From: Nostoc desertorum CM1-VF14
GTDB taxonomy: Bacteria > Cyanobacteriota > Cyanobacteriia > Cyanobacteriales > Nostocaceae
Length of the DNA: 44,736 bases
NCBI GenBank assembly: GCA_019359245.1
Contig: JAHHHR010000059.1
Span: 1 to 44,736 of the forward strand
Reading direction: 5' to 3'
Both the position numbers and the translations under genes were made by a program. A model generated the notes under the pieces. It saw only the letters and a program-made list of their open reading frames with translations, was not told the DNA's origin and searched no databases. Of this stretch, positions 1 through 8,281 are shown in pieces (the stretch's first letter is position 1; every line of letters starts with the position of its first letter).

Positions 1-46
1 AAGTGCTTTCGTTCAGAACACAAGTGCTTTCGTTCAGAACACAAGT
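1..46. repeat. 21-bp tandem direct repeat at the window edge
   Basis: Two perfect head-to-tail copies of a 21-nt unit (starting AAGTGCTTTCG and ending CAGAACAC) occupy 1-42, and the first bases of a third copy follow. The array may continue to the left of the window. It resembles the short tandemly repeated sequences common in Nostoc intergenic DNA. A weakly similar stretch (TTCAGAATACAAGTC) occurs near 7751. No coding function is visible. Confidence 0.8.
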
Positions 47-263
47 CTTTTTTGAGCTTTTGAGGGAATGAAACAACTTTGCTTTTCAAGAGAGAGGGGT
101 TGCGGGGATAAAAAGGCTGTGGGGCAACTTTCCAAGACTTGTGGTACACCGTAGCCCACGGGGGGAGAGGTTTGGAGAGGGGTAAAAAGCTATGCCACAA
201 AACGAGAAATCAAGACTTATGTATTTTTCTTTTTTCGTATGAAACCACCTTGGCGTAGGCAAG

Positions 264-306
264 CCGGGGAGGGGAGACAAAGTGTAGCCTTTGCGGGGTG
301 GGGTTC
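264..306 (-). repeat. Interspersed G/C-run repeat, copy A
   Basis: Read on the minus strand, this segment matches the start of the element at 1246-1313: a CCCCACCCC block, then AAGGCTACACTTTGTCTC, then CTCCCC runs. The two copies flank the small heat-shock gene in opposite orientations. The rest of 47-463 is AT-rich or low-complexity DNA in which I see no credible gene; the short minus-strand open frame through 86-280 is mostly repeat-derived. Confidence 0.65.
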
Positions 307-506
307 TCCAGGTTTAATGAGTGAAGCTTTTCATTGCTTTTTTGTTTAATACGGTAAATCCAACTTATGTCTGTACGGTTTACCCAACTTTTTTTAGATT
401 TTTATTTTATTAAATTAGTTACTAGAGAGAAGAAAGAAAGCAAATAAAACTTCTTTCTAAAAAGTAGAGGTTCGATAATCGATTAAATATCTGAAACCTC
501 TAAATA

Positions 507-556
507 CCTCTAAAACTTTGTTTGATTACTCAAAAGTGAATTATAAAGTTAAGGAG
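507..556 (+). promoter_or_regulatory. Candidate RNA thermometer in the hspA leader, masking the Shine-Dalgarno sequence
   Basis: The bases just upstream of the heat-shock gene can form a hairpin. CTCT at 508-511 pairs with GGAG at 553-556 (one G-U pair), an A/A internal loop follows, then AACTTT at 514-519 pairs perfectly with AAAGTT at 545-550. GGAG is the core of the AAGGAG ribosome-binding site, so the fold would hide it at low temperature, and the weak AU-rich stem suits melting on heating. Cyanobacterial small heat-shock genes are known to use such RNA thermometers. The pairing is read from sequence; the function is inferred. A second inverted repeat (TAGAGGTT at 465-472, AACCTCTA at 495-502) lies just upstream. 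Confidence 0.5.
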
Positions 557-566
557 AGATTACGAT

Positions 567-1109
567 ATGGCACTCATTCGTTGGGAACCATTCCGTGAAA
601 TGGAGATTCTGCGTCGGCAAATGGATCAACTCTTCTCTGAGCTTACAGCAGCCGAGCGGGGCAACTCCGATATTTCTGCATCACCGAGAACAGCCTGGGT
701 TCCTGCTGTTGAATTATCTGACAATGGTTCAGAGTTTGTATTAAGAGTTGAGATTCCAGGCGTGGAAGCTAAAAACCTGGATGTTCAAGTTACTCAAGAT
801 GCAGTTTCGATTTCTGGTGAGCATCGTTACGAAAAACATTCTGAATCTAACGCTAAAGTTCATTCTGAATTCCGGTATGGCAACTTCACTAGAATAGTTC
901 CTCTACCAAGCAAAGTTCAGAATCAACAAGTTAAGGCAGACCTGAAAGATGGGATTTTAATTCTGACTTTACCTAAACTGGAACAAGAACAAAACAAGGT
1001 ATTCAAAGTCAATTTAGGCGACGTTCAAAGTGCTACAGCTTCTATAGAAGCTGGGAATGGTAACGCACAACCCAACATTACATCACAACAAAGTGTTCAA
1101 ACTACTTGA
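567..1109 (+). CDS. hspA: Small heat-shock protein, Hsp20/alpha-crystallin family
   Basis: A 180-residue ATP-independent holdase that binds unfolding proteins under heat and oxidative stress, in the cytoplasm and often at thylakoids. The N-terminus (MALIRWEPFREME) is typical of cyanobacterial class A HSPs. The alpha-crystallin domain spans roughly residues 44-148, with the conserved strand FVLRVEIPGVE and the closing motif DGILILTLPK. The C-terminal tail after about residue 150 is long, polar and Gln/Asn/Ser-rich. The ATG is preceded by AAGGAG at a normal distance, so the start is secure. The gene is monocistronic, closed by a strong terminator about 60 nt downstream. The leader hairpin at 507-556 suggests heat control of translation. 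Confidence 0.93.
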   Translation: MALIRWEPFREMEILRRQMDQLFSELTAAERGNSDISASPRTAWVPAVELSDNGSEFVLRVEIPGVEAKNLDVQVTQDAVSISGEHRYEKHSESNAKVHSEFRYGNFTRIVPLPSKVQNQQVKADLKDGILILTLPKLEQEQNKVFKVNLGDVQSATASIEAGNGNAQPNITSQQSVQTT

Positions 1110-1171
1110 GGAAATGTTCTATTCTCCCATTTAATAGTTCCTATATCTTGGAAATAGGTACATTTTGAGAT

Positions 1172-1204
1172 AAACCCCAGCTAAACTTATCGGCTGGGGT
1201 TTTG
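1172..1204 (+). terminator. Rho-independent terminator of hspA
   Basis: AAACCCCAGC (1172-1181) is the perfect reverse complement of GCTGGGGTTT (1193-1202), with an 11-nt loop and T residues at the 3' side. It lies about 60 nt after the hspA stop codon. Confidence 0.85.
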
Positions 1205-1245
1205 TCGCTTAATATCATGTCTAGTTGATTTTATTAAACCCGAAG

Positions 1246-1313
1246 AACCCCACCCCGCCAAAGCTACGCTTTGTCTCCCCTCCCCGCTTGCGGGGAGGGG
1301 TTGGGGGTGGGGT
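1246..1313 (+). repeat. Interspersed palindromic repeat, copy B
   Basis: Nested inverted repeat. The outer arms are AACCCCACCCC (1246-1256) and GGGGGTGGGGT (1303-1313). The inner palindrome at 1277-1300 pairs CCCCTCCCCGC with GCGGGGAGGGG. It is the same family as 264-306, in the opposite orientation. The remaining gap to 1578 holds a second repeat-like stretch (about 1381-1490, with GCGTTGGGCGGG and TTTCCCGACTTG) and no gene I can support. Confidence 0.75.
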
Positions 1314-1578
1314 GCAATGACTATGGGAATCGTAACTAATTATACGGACATGATACAACTCCTAAAAAATAGATAGACTAGTACCGCAAGGCGGAAGTCA
1401 AAAGGAGCCAGTGCGTTGGGCGGGTTTCCCGACTTGTTCGCTCTTAGCGTTCCCACAGGGTAGCAACTGGCGTTCAAAAGTCGAAAGTTTTGTATATCAA
1501 GGCTTTTGCTGTTTCAGATCGTAGCTTGATTGACGCTACGCTGTACTAGTATATTGCAAGAAATTCAGGGGGAGGGCG

Positions 1579-1938
1579 CTATTCCTCTTGCACATCAACC
1601 CAGATACTGCCTTCTTCTACACGAATCGGAAATACTGGCAATACTTTTTGTGGCGAAACCATCGAAAGTACTTTACCTACACCAGGTGGCCAAGAACACC
1701 AGCCTTGTACTTCACCAGTCCGCAGGTCAAAAGCACTGCGATGAAAGGTACAAACGATCGCTCCACTTTCCGTGATTTTCCCACTTTTCAAGGGTAATTT
1801 TAAGTGGGGACAGTTGTTATCTACAGCATAAAGCTGATTTTCGTGATTCAAAACCAGAATTTTCCGGTTGCCTACTTTCACCACTTGTCGCGTACCTGGG
1901 GAAAGTGCTTCAACTGCAAGAACTTTAGTCCAACTCAT
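1579..1938 (-). CDS. Rieske [2Fe-2S] domain protein (ferredoxin-like)
   Basis: A 119-residue protein consisting of one Rieske domain. The cluster ligands are visible as CPH (Cys-x-His) followed about 20 residues later by CTFHRSAFDL (Cys-x-x-His). It has no membrane anchor or catalytic domain, so it resembles the small soluble Rieske ferredoxins (NirD/dioxygenase-ferredoxin type) that pass electrons to a partner oxygenase or reductase. The partner is not in this neighbourhood. I place the start at the ATG at 1938 because AGGAAAGG precedes it; a longer frame to 2007 would add 23 residues unlike the family. It is divergent from the protease gene at 2097. Confidence 0.85.
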   Translation of the reverse strand: MSWTKVLAVEALSPGTRQVVKVGNRKILVLNHENQLYAVDNNCPHLKLPLKSGKITESGAIVCTFHRSAFDLRTGEVQGWCSWPPGVGKVLSMVSPQKVLPVFPIRVEEGSIWVDVQEE

Positions 1939-2096
1939 TAGGTTTTCCTTTCCTAATTGATCTGCTTTCAGTTTCCCGCAATTGTGACCAGTGCGATCGC
2001 CTTTCAATCCCTGGGCAGTGCAAAAGAATAAAACTTAAACATCTTTTTTTAAGATAGTGTCACCTTAATATCCCAAATATCCCAGGAGATTAAATT

Positions 2097-4085
2097 ATGG
2101 TCCAGGTTCGCTATGGTGGGCAGAATGGTCAACAGTATGAACTTGCTATCAGTAACGAACACGTTGTAGTGCGTACCGAAAGCCGCAGTGCTCTTGTCGG
2201 TATAAGACCCTTTGAAGTTGCACCTGTATCACCCACAGCTCGCAGCATTCTTAACCAATTCGAGTTAGCAACACGGTTTCGGCAAGCGGGTGTAGAAATT
2301 TTGCGAACGAAAATTCCGGCTGAAGGTACTGCTTTGCGCGATCGCGCCCGTGAAATTCTCAACCAAGAGCCTCAAGTCCAATTTGCCGGGCGTGTTCTTG
2401 TCGATCCAGTATCCCAACAACCTGTAATTTACACCGAAAACCTCTTCCTTAAATTCCATAACGAAGAAGAGTTAACGGTTTGCCAAGAGGTCTTAAGACG
2501 TTATGACTTAACAATCAAACGCCAACTGGAATATGCTCCAAATGCTTACTTTGTCAGTGCATCTGCAAATACTGGTATAGCCATCTTTGACATCGCCGAA
2601 AGACTTTTGAATGAAGAATCAGTTGACCTGTGCCATCCTGAACTAGTGCGTGAATCACGCCAACGTCAGATTTCTCCGCAGCAGTGGCACTTAAAGCAAA
2701 CAACAATTAATGGTAAGGTAATCAATGCCCATGCCAACGTTGAGGCAGCTTGGAAGTTGAGCGATGGCACAGGGACGATTATTGCAATTATTGACGACGG
2801 TGTGGATCTTGATCATGAAGAGTTCCGTTCCTCTGGAAAAATTGTTGCCCCGCGTGATGTCACGCGTAAAACTGACAATCCCAGACCGGGAAACGATAAT
2901 AACCACGGGACAGGTTGTGCAGGCGTAGCTTGTGCAAATGGCAACTTTGGTGCATCTGGTGTAGCACCGGGTGCAAAGCTGATGCCGATTCGTTTAGCTT
3001 CGGCACTCGGATCGCAGGATGAAGCAGATGCTTTTGTTTGGGCGGCTCAAAATGGTGCTGATATCATTTCTTGTAGCTGGGGACCAGCAGACGGTGCTTG
3101 GTTTGAACCAAACGATCCTGTACACAACCAAAAAGTGCCTTTGCCTGACTCCACACGGCTTGCTATGGATTTTGCAATCAACAAGGGACGCAATGGCAAG
3201 GGCTGTGTAATTTTATTTGCGGCTGGCAATGGTAACGAAAGCGTGGATAATGATGGCTACGCCAGCTACCAAAAGGTGATTGCTGTGGCAGCTTGTAACG
3301 ACTTCAGCACGAGAAGCTCTTACAGTGATTTTGGTCAGGCCGTCTGGTGCGCTTTCCCCAGCAACAATGGCAACAGTTCTCAAACTCCTGGAGTTTGGAC
3401 AACCGATCGCTGTGGTATGGTTGGTTATAATTCGGGTAATCGAAATCTGGGTGACAACGGAGGCAATTACACGAACGAATTCGGCGGAACTTCCAGTTCT
3501 TGTCCAGGTGCAGCTGGTGTAGCAGCTCTGATTATTGCCAGAAATCCAAATCTGCGTTGGGACGAAGTACGAGATATTATTAAACGCTCCTGCGATCGCA
3601 TTGATCAAGCTGGAGGTAAATATGATGCTAATGGTCGTAGTCCCTTCTACGGTTACGGTCGAATCAATGCTCTCAAAGCTGTAGAATTGGCCAAACCGGC
3701 GCAAACATTGCCCATCAGCGTTTTTAAGGCAGTACAAGATATCCCAATTAACGACTTACAAACATCAACATTGTCGTTGGCGATCGCTAATACTAGCCTG
3801 ATAAAATCTATCAAAGTTAATGTAGACATCGAGCATACTTTTATTGGTGACCTTGTAGTTACTCTCCTTCCCCCAGTGCAAACAGGCGTACTTCCTGTAA
3901 TTCTGCATGATCGCCAGGGCGGAGCTACAGATAATATTAAAACAACCTATGACGAGGTAAATACCCTTAAACTTGCTGCTTTTAAAGGTAAAAGTCCCCA
4001 AGGAACCTGGACTCTGGAAGTTGCAGATAAAGCTAACGCAGATACAGGAAGGATTCGCAGCTTGACCATTGAAATTGAATTTTAA
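2097..4085 (+). CDS. prcA: Calcium-dependent subtilisin-like serine protease with C-terminal P domain
   Basis: A 662-residue S8-family endopeptidase matching, from memory, the calcium-dependent protease PrcA of Anabaena in length and layout. A roughly 190-residue N-terminal region precedes the catalytic domain. The catalytic triad is Asp233 (in IIDDGVD), His270 (in NNHGTG) and Ser466 (in GGTSSSCPGA), with oxyanion Asn378 (in AAGNGN). Residues about 545-662 form a proprotein-convertase P/Homo-B domain (HTFIGDLVVTL; GTWTLEVAD). There is no obvious signal peptide. AGGAGA lies ahead of the ATG. PrcA has been linked in Anabaena to calcium-dependent proteolysis, including during heterocyst development. 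The gene is convergent with the glycosyltransferase at 4211, and a hairpin lies between them. Confidence 0.92.
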   Translation: MVQVRYGGQNGQQYELAISNEHVVVRTESRSALVGIRPFEVAPVSPTARSILNQFELATRFRQAGVEILRTKIPAEGTALRDRAREILNQEPQVQFAGRVLVDPVSQQPVIYTENLFLKFHNEEELTVCQEVLRRYDLTIKRQLEYAPNAYFVSASANTGIAIFDIAERLLNEESVDLCHPELVRESRQRQISPQQWHLKQTTINGKVINAHANVEAAWKLSDGTGTIIAIIDDGVDLDHEEFRSSGKIVAPRDVTRKTDNPRPGNDNNHGTGCAGVACANGNFGASGVAPGAKLMPIRLASALGSQDEADAFVWAAQNGADIISCSWGPADGAWFEPNDPVHNQKVPLPDSTRLAMDFAINKGRNGKGCVILFAAGNGNESVDNDGYASYQKVIAVAACNDFSTRSSYSDFGQAVWCAFPSNNGNSSQTPGVWTTDRCGMVGYNSGNRNLGDNGGNYTNEFGGTSSSCPGAAGVAALIIARNPNLRWDEVRDIIKRSCDRIDQAGGKYDANGRSPFYGYGRINALKAVELAKPAQTLPISVFKAVQDIPINDLQTSTLSLAIANTSLIKSIKVNVDIEHTFIGDLVVTLLPPVQTGVLPVILHDRQGGATDNIKTTYDEVNTLKLAAFKGKSPQGTWTLEVADKANADTGRIRSLTIEIEF

Positions 4086-4126
4086 CCCAAGCATATTAGC
4101 TTAAAGATAAGCAGGTAGACATAATC

Positions 4127-4154
4127 GTAGGGGTACAACATATTGTGCCCCTAC
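4127..4154. repeat. Palindromic repeat, likely bidirectional terminator
   Basis: GTAGGGG ... CCCCTAC hairpin with inner ACAA/TTGT pairing, between two convergent genes. A second copy of the family (with the same CCCATCTxCC tail) sits at 19923-19951. Its position suggests it helps end transcription from both sides, although no long U tract follows. Confidence 0.6.
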
Positions 4155-4210
4155 CCATCTACTCCATTTACCTGAAATATGCTGTATGTGTGAATTGCTC
4201 GGCGTGGTAT

Positions 4211-5830
4211 TTATTTTTTTAATTTCCATAGAGATAGATTGTGCTTGAAAACTAAACCTATGTTCAAGCCCTGTTCCTTTTTCAAAGTATCTTGTAATTT
4301 TTCAGAAGCATTGAGGAAAAACACATCAGTAAAAGTATCAGGGATTTTGTTAATATTTGTTTCAGGAAATAATTGAAATTTTGTTTGTGGTTCTAGAAGA
4401 TAACTTATAGATAATACATTTCCCCAACCCCAATCTCTCCCACATTTTAAACAAATAATTAAAGGATTTGGAGATTGCTTAATAATATTTACTATAGGAA
4501 TATTGTCGGAGCTATAAGCTTTGTTCCACCAAGTTTTTTTCGGCAAAATAATCAAACATGATATGATTTGTAGAGAAATTAACCCAAGGAGCAATAATCT
4601 CCATAAATGCTTACGTATATTAATATATGGAGATAAGATAGCTTTTTGAGCTAATAAATAAGCTACAGCTAAATGGCATCCTAAATAAACAGGAATTGAG
4701 TATCTAATAATGATCGAACGAATCCCACCAAAAATTAGATCGGGTATGGCTTGAACTAATGCTGTCAATAAAATTAATATTAGAATAAAAGACCAAGTTG
4801 ACTTGGGCGTTTTACGACAAAGAAAGTAAACTGCATAAAATAATAAAATTACTAACAGTCTAATAATTAAAAACCATAGATTGTTTTGTAACTGATCTGA
4901 GTAACTAGACTTAGATGTTATATCAAAAAAAATACGCGCCCAATTAATCTGCCATAAATCTACTAAATCATTTAGTGGCACAACAAGCTTCGACCATCTT
5001 ATTGTTTCTTGAACTTTGTCTGTTTGAGTAATTATTAAAAATAACCAAGGAAGAAAAGCTAATATTCCAGCCAATAATGCGCTCAGATAAGCAATAAATA
5101 TTTTTCTGGTTCGGAGTTCTTGATTGACAGCTACATAAATACCTTGCCCAATCGCTACCAAACTAAACAATAAATTTGTGTATAATCCTATCAATAAAGT
5201 GACAGAATAAATACTCCAACTTGGTTTTGTATGCAACCTGATTGCTCTGAGTAGTGCAGCACTAGATAACAAGATATTTAGTGTAGAAAAACTATACATT
5301 CTTGCTTCCTGGGCATACACAAAATGAAATGGTGATACAGCTATAATGGCAATTGCTACTAAACCGACGATTTTTGATTGAAATAATTCCTGGCATAGCC
5401 AATAAAGAGCAGGAAAAACTAATAAACTTATAAAGGCAGAAAAACTTCTTGTGGCTGCGACTGTACTTCCAAAACATTGCACCCACAAATTTGTCATCAC
5501 AAAATATAGAGGTGGATGTTTTGGATCTTCTAGCGCTAAACCTTTAACAGTATCAATGATACTTTTCCCAACTCCAGGACTTTGATATTTTTCTAATAAT
5601 GTTCCAGCAGTTAATATTTGGCTATTAACTACTTCTTGCATTAAATCTGATTTGGTGTAACCATAAATTCTTAAATAAGTAAATGTTTCATCTGCCCAAG
5701 TTATTTTTTCATCAAGATTGATAAATCTTATCAATATTCCTATGACTATTAAAACAACAGTTAGCAGCTTGAAACTATTAAAAAATAAATCATCATATTT
5801 TTTTTGAATTGTTTTAGATGAGTCAGGCAT
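4211..5830 (-). CDS. Membrane glycosyltransferase, GT39/PMT_2 (ArnT-like) family
   Basis: A 539-residue polytopic membrane protein with about ten or more hydrophobic segments. The first lies near residues 21-38. It is followed by the extracytoplasmic loop carrying the family's acidic pair in ADETFT, and later by FHFVYAQEARMYS, typical of GT39/GT83 enzymes that move a sugar from a polyprenyl-phosphate donor to protein, lipid or polysaccharide. The C-terminal 80 residues are soluble. The acceptor cannot be told from sequence. It stands alone, and is AT-richer than its neighbours. The ATG at 5830 gives the usual charged N-terminus before helix 1; no strong Shine-Dalgarno sequence is seen. Confidence 0.82.
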   Translation of the reverse strand: MPDSSKTIQKKYDDLFFNSFKLLTVVLIVIGILIRFINLDEKITWADETFTYLRIYGYTKSDLMQEVVNSQILTAGTLLEKYQSPGVGKSIIDTVKGLALEDPKHPPLYFVMTNLWVQCFGSTVAATRSFSAFISLLVFPALYWLCQELFQSKIVGLVAIAIIAVSPFHFVYAQEARMYSFSTLNILLSSAALLRAIRLHTKPSWSIYSVTLLIGLYTNLLFSLVAIGQGIYVAVNQELRTRKIFIAYLSALLAGILAFLPWLFLIITQTDKVQETIRWSKLVVPLNDLVDLWQINWARIFFDITSKSSYSDQLQNNLWFLIIRLLVILLFYAVYFLCRKTPKSTWSFILILILLTALVQAIPDLIFGGIRSIIIRYSIPVYLGCHLAVAYLLAQKAILSPYINIRKHLWRLLLLGLISLQIISCLIILPKKTWWNKAYSSDNIPIVNIIKQSPNPLIICLKCGRDWGWGNVLSISYLLEPQTKFQLFPETNINKIPDTFTDVFFLNASEKLQDTLKKEQGLNIGLVFKHNLSLWKLKK

Positions 5831-5982
5831 AAAAGCAGATTATCATCAATAATAATTTTTAATTTATTTAACTTTGGATACAGCAATTTAGGACTTATGC
5901 ATCATATATCTGAGTTTTCACGGTATCTGGAAAACCTCTCTACATAGACATGATAGACACTTCGCCTTCCATACTCTTTCAC

Positions 5983-6020
5983 GGATAGAGGGCGCACAGC
6001 TAGCTGTCCGCCCTCTATCC
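5983..6020. repeat. 38-nt near-perfect palindrome downstream of thiC
   Basis: The two 19-nt arms (starting GGATAGAGGGCG and ending CGCCCTCTATCC) are reverse complements except at one position (5995 against 6008). It lies 56-93 nt past the thiC stop and could form a very stable RNA hairpin that stabilises or ends the thiC message. No U tract follows on the minus strand, so it is not a textbook terminator. Confidence 0.7.
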
Positions 6021-6075
6021 CATATCTCATCCATGTGAACCATAGGTATGCAATTGGACTCGATATAATAATCTG

Positions 6076-7449
6076 TTAGCTTTGAGCCACAGTCTCTTTC
6101 GCCAAGAACTTCTCTAATTCTGTCAGTGCGTCAGCATCAACCTTAGTTTGCATTGGGCAGAACTTAGGCCCACACATTGAACAAAACTCAGCAGTTTTAT
6201 AGATATCTGCGGGCAGAGTTTCATCGTGATATTCTTTAGCTCTTTCTGGATCAAGTGATAATTCAAACTGACGGTTCCAATCAAAGTTGTAACGCGCCTT
6301 AGAAAGTTCATCATCTCTATCTCTTGCACCAGGACGATGTCTAGCAATATCAGCCGCATGAGCCGCTATTTTATAGGCAATCAATCCATTCCGCACATCT
6401 TCGGCATTTGGTAGACCCAAATGTTCTTTAGGTGTTACATAGCACAGCATTGCAGTACCGTACCATCCAGCCATTGCTGCTCCAATGGCTGAAGTGATAT
6501 GGTCATAACCGGGAGCAATGTCTGTTACCAATGGCCCCAAAACATAGAAAGGTGCTTCAGAACACTCTTCCATTTGCTTACGGACGTTGAATTCAATTTG
6601 ATCCATTGGGACATGTCCAGGCCCTTCCACCATCACCTGTACATCATCTTCCCAGGCTTTGCGAGTTAGCTGTCCAAGGGTTTTCAATTCAGCTAATTGT
6701 GCTTCATCTGAGGCATCATGGGTGCAGCCAGGACGCAGGGAATCTCCTAAACTGAAGGAGACATCGTACCTTTTGAAAATCTCAATAATATCTTGGAAGT
6801 GTGTATAAAGCGGATTTTGTTTGTGGTGATGCAACATCCACCGCGCCAGAATACCGCCGCCGCGAGAGACAATACCAGTGAGCCGGTTTCTCACCAAAGG
6901 CAAATGTTCAAGCAAAATCCCTGCGTGGATAGTTTGATAGTCTACCCCCTGCTGGGCGTGCTTTTCGATGATATGAAGAAAATCATCAGCAGTTAGGTTT
7001 TCGATTGTGCCGTGGACGCTCTCTAAAGCTTGGTAAACTGGCACTGTACCAATGGGAACTGGGGAAGCGTTGATGATGGCGGTACGAATTTCATCCAAAT
7101 TACCGCCGCCTGTGGACAAATCCATCACGGTATCAGCACCGTACTTCACCGCCAGATTCAGCTTATCAACTTCTTCTTGAAGATTAGAAGAGTTGGGAGA
7201 AGCGCCGATATTAGCATTTACCTTACATTTGGAGGCGATGCCAATAGCCATCGGCTCTAGGTTAGTGTGATTAATATTAGCGGGGATAATCATTCGTCCC
7301 CGCGCCACTTCCTCACGAATGAGATCAGCCGGAAGATTTTCCCGTTGGGCGACGTAGTGCATTTCTTCGGTGATAACACCTTGGCGGGCGTAGTGCATTT
7401 GAGATACATTAACCTGCCCACGTCGTTTAGCAACCCATTCTGTCCGCAT
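6076..7449 (-). CDS. thiC: Phosphomethylpyrimidine synthase (thiamine biosynthesis)
   Basis: A 457-residue radical-SAM enzyme that rearranges 5-aminoimidazole ribotide into hydroxymethylpyrimidine phosphate, the pyrimidine half of thiamine. The C-terminal CSMCGPKFCPM motif (CxxCx4C) binds the [4Fe-4S] cluster. The zinc-site and substrate regions (EGPGHVPMDQI, GPLVTDIAPGYDHI) are intact. I start at the ATG at 7449 (MRTEWVAKRRGQ), preceded by GAGG; the TTG at 7464 would place the start inside the ribosome-binding site. A TPP riboswitch just upstream shows control by the pathway product. The gene is single; a long palindrome follows it. Confidence 0.97.
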   Translation of the reverse strand: MRTEWVAKRRGQVNVSQMHYARQGVITEEMHYVAQRENLPADLIREEVARGRMIIPANINHTNLEPMAIGIASKCKVNANIGASPNSSNLQEEVDKLNLAVKYGADTVMDLSTGGGNLDEIRTAIINASPVPIGTVPVYQALESVHGTIENLTADDFLHIIEKHAQQGVDYQTIHAGILLEHLPLVRNRLTGIVSRGGGILARWMLHHHKQNPLYTHFQDIIEIFKRYDVSFSLGDSLRPGCTHDASDEAQLAELKTLGQLTRKAWEDDVQVMVEGPGHVPMDQIEFNVRKQMEECSEAPFYVLGPLVTDIAPGYDHITSAIGAAMAGWYGTAMLCYVTPKEHLGLPNAEDVRNGLIAYKIAAHAADIARHRPGARDRDDELSKARYNFDWNRQFELSLDPERAKEYHDETLPADIYKTAEFCSMCGPKFCPMQTKVDADALTELEKFLAKETVAQS

Positions 7450-7470
7450 ATTGTAATTCCTCAATAAACA

Positions 7471-7548
7471 GCTTCCCTCCGCTGGTATTACCCAGACTCA
7501 GGTGTTAAGGGTGTGATCTCAGCCTGGTTATATAGGCACCCCTAGCAT
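7471..7548 (-). promoter_or_regulatory. TPP (THI-box) riboswitch controlling thiC
   Basis: Reading the minus strand toward thiC, the conserved blocks appear in order: CTAGGGGTGCC, then GGCTGAGATCACACCCTT, AACACCTGA, and TCTGGGTAATACCAGCG followed by AGGGAA. These match the TPP riboswitch core: the P1 closing arms, the pyrimidine-sensor CUGAGA loop, and the pyrophosphate helix. The 3' arm ends about 20 nt before the thiC ATG and about 10 nt before its GAGG. No separate terminator stem is obvious, so control by hiding the ribosome-binding site is the simplest reading. The rest of the gap to 7804 holds no supported gene. Confidence 0.93.
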
Positions 7549-7804
7549 GGATGTAGTGTATCACCTTCGTTATATCTGGGAGCAAGGGTGTTAACAATTT
7601 ATGCTGTTTTTTCGGAGTCTGGTGCTGCTGCCACGGTTTCGCCCACGATCGCCAAAGCACTTAGAAGAATTTTGATAGAGGACGCAAGAAATCTACTATT
7701 GCGCTTTCTGTTGGGCAGGAAGCCTACACTTTACCGTAGGTAGTCCACTTCAGAATACAAGTCTGTTGGTTCACTACACAAGTTCGTTCTCAACGATTTG
7801 TAAT

Positions 7805-8281
7805 TTAACAAGCTGTAACTCGAACATCAGAAGAAAAAGATTGTTCGCAATACTTTCTAATTAGGGCTTGGGCATTTTCGCGTCGCTCTCCTGTAAATAA
7901 ATTACATACTACTTCTTCAGATTGAGAGTAAAGATGTAGTAATCCAAAGTCTTTCACCCGTGAATAAAGTAAGGGAACCTCCGCAAGAGCGAGTAAAGTT
8001 GCTTTTTTGCGATCGCGCTCCTTTGCTTCATCTGAGTCATGATATGAAGACTGAAAATCTACAACCAAACAAGGTTTATAATCATAGTCTGTTATTAAAG
8101 CATCCACATTAGAGCTAAAGAAAAATTTTTTGAGTTCCCAATCAATGCTGTTATCTAGTTCGCAAAATTGGCATAAGCTAACCTGTGTATGAATTTTATA
8201 ACTATCATCTATACAAGTTTGCAAAAACTCTAACATCCTTTCTTCGTATGCATTAACTAGCCTTTTGATTTTGAGAGGCAT
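7805..8281 (-). CDS. DUF2726 domain protein, predicted PD-(D/E)xK-type nuclease fold
   Basis: A 158-residue protein. The central pattern, with an acidic residue in VDALITDYD, then LVVDFQSSYHD and a basic ERDRKK helix, matches DUF2726, which is related to Vsr/restriction-like folds. At the canonical (D/E)xK position the sequence reads DFQ, so the catalytic Lys is absent or moved; activity is uncertain. Its ATG overlaps the stop codon of the upstream gene (TAATG at 8283-8279), which implies translational coupling and a joint role. The start is fixed by that overlap. No transposase or restriction gene is adjacent. Confidence 0.7.
   Translation of the reverse strand: MPLKIKRLVNAYEERMLEFLQTCIDDSYKIHTQVSLCQFCELDNSIDWELKKFFFSSNVDALITDYDYKPCLVVDFQSSYHDSDEAKERDRKKATLLALAEVPLLYSRVKDFGLLHLYSQSEEVVCNLFTGERRENAQALIRKYCEQSFSSDVRVTAC

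Noticed and set aside
3213..3737. 174-codon minus-strand open frame inside prcA
   Set aside because: It is the antisense shadow of a well-supported protease gene and shows no ribosome-binding site or known motif.
7450..7464. TTG start for thiC five codons upstream
   Set aside because: The TTG overlaps the GAGG ribosome-binding site of the ATG at 7449, and the family begins MRTEW.
7555..7736. Open frame of about 60 codons upstream of thiC, opposite strand
   Set aside because: No start or ribosome-binding site and no recognisable protein; it runs opposite to the thiC leader and looks like chance.
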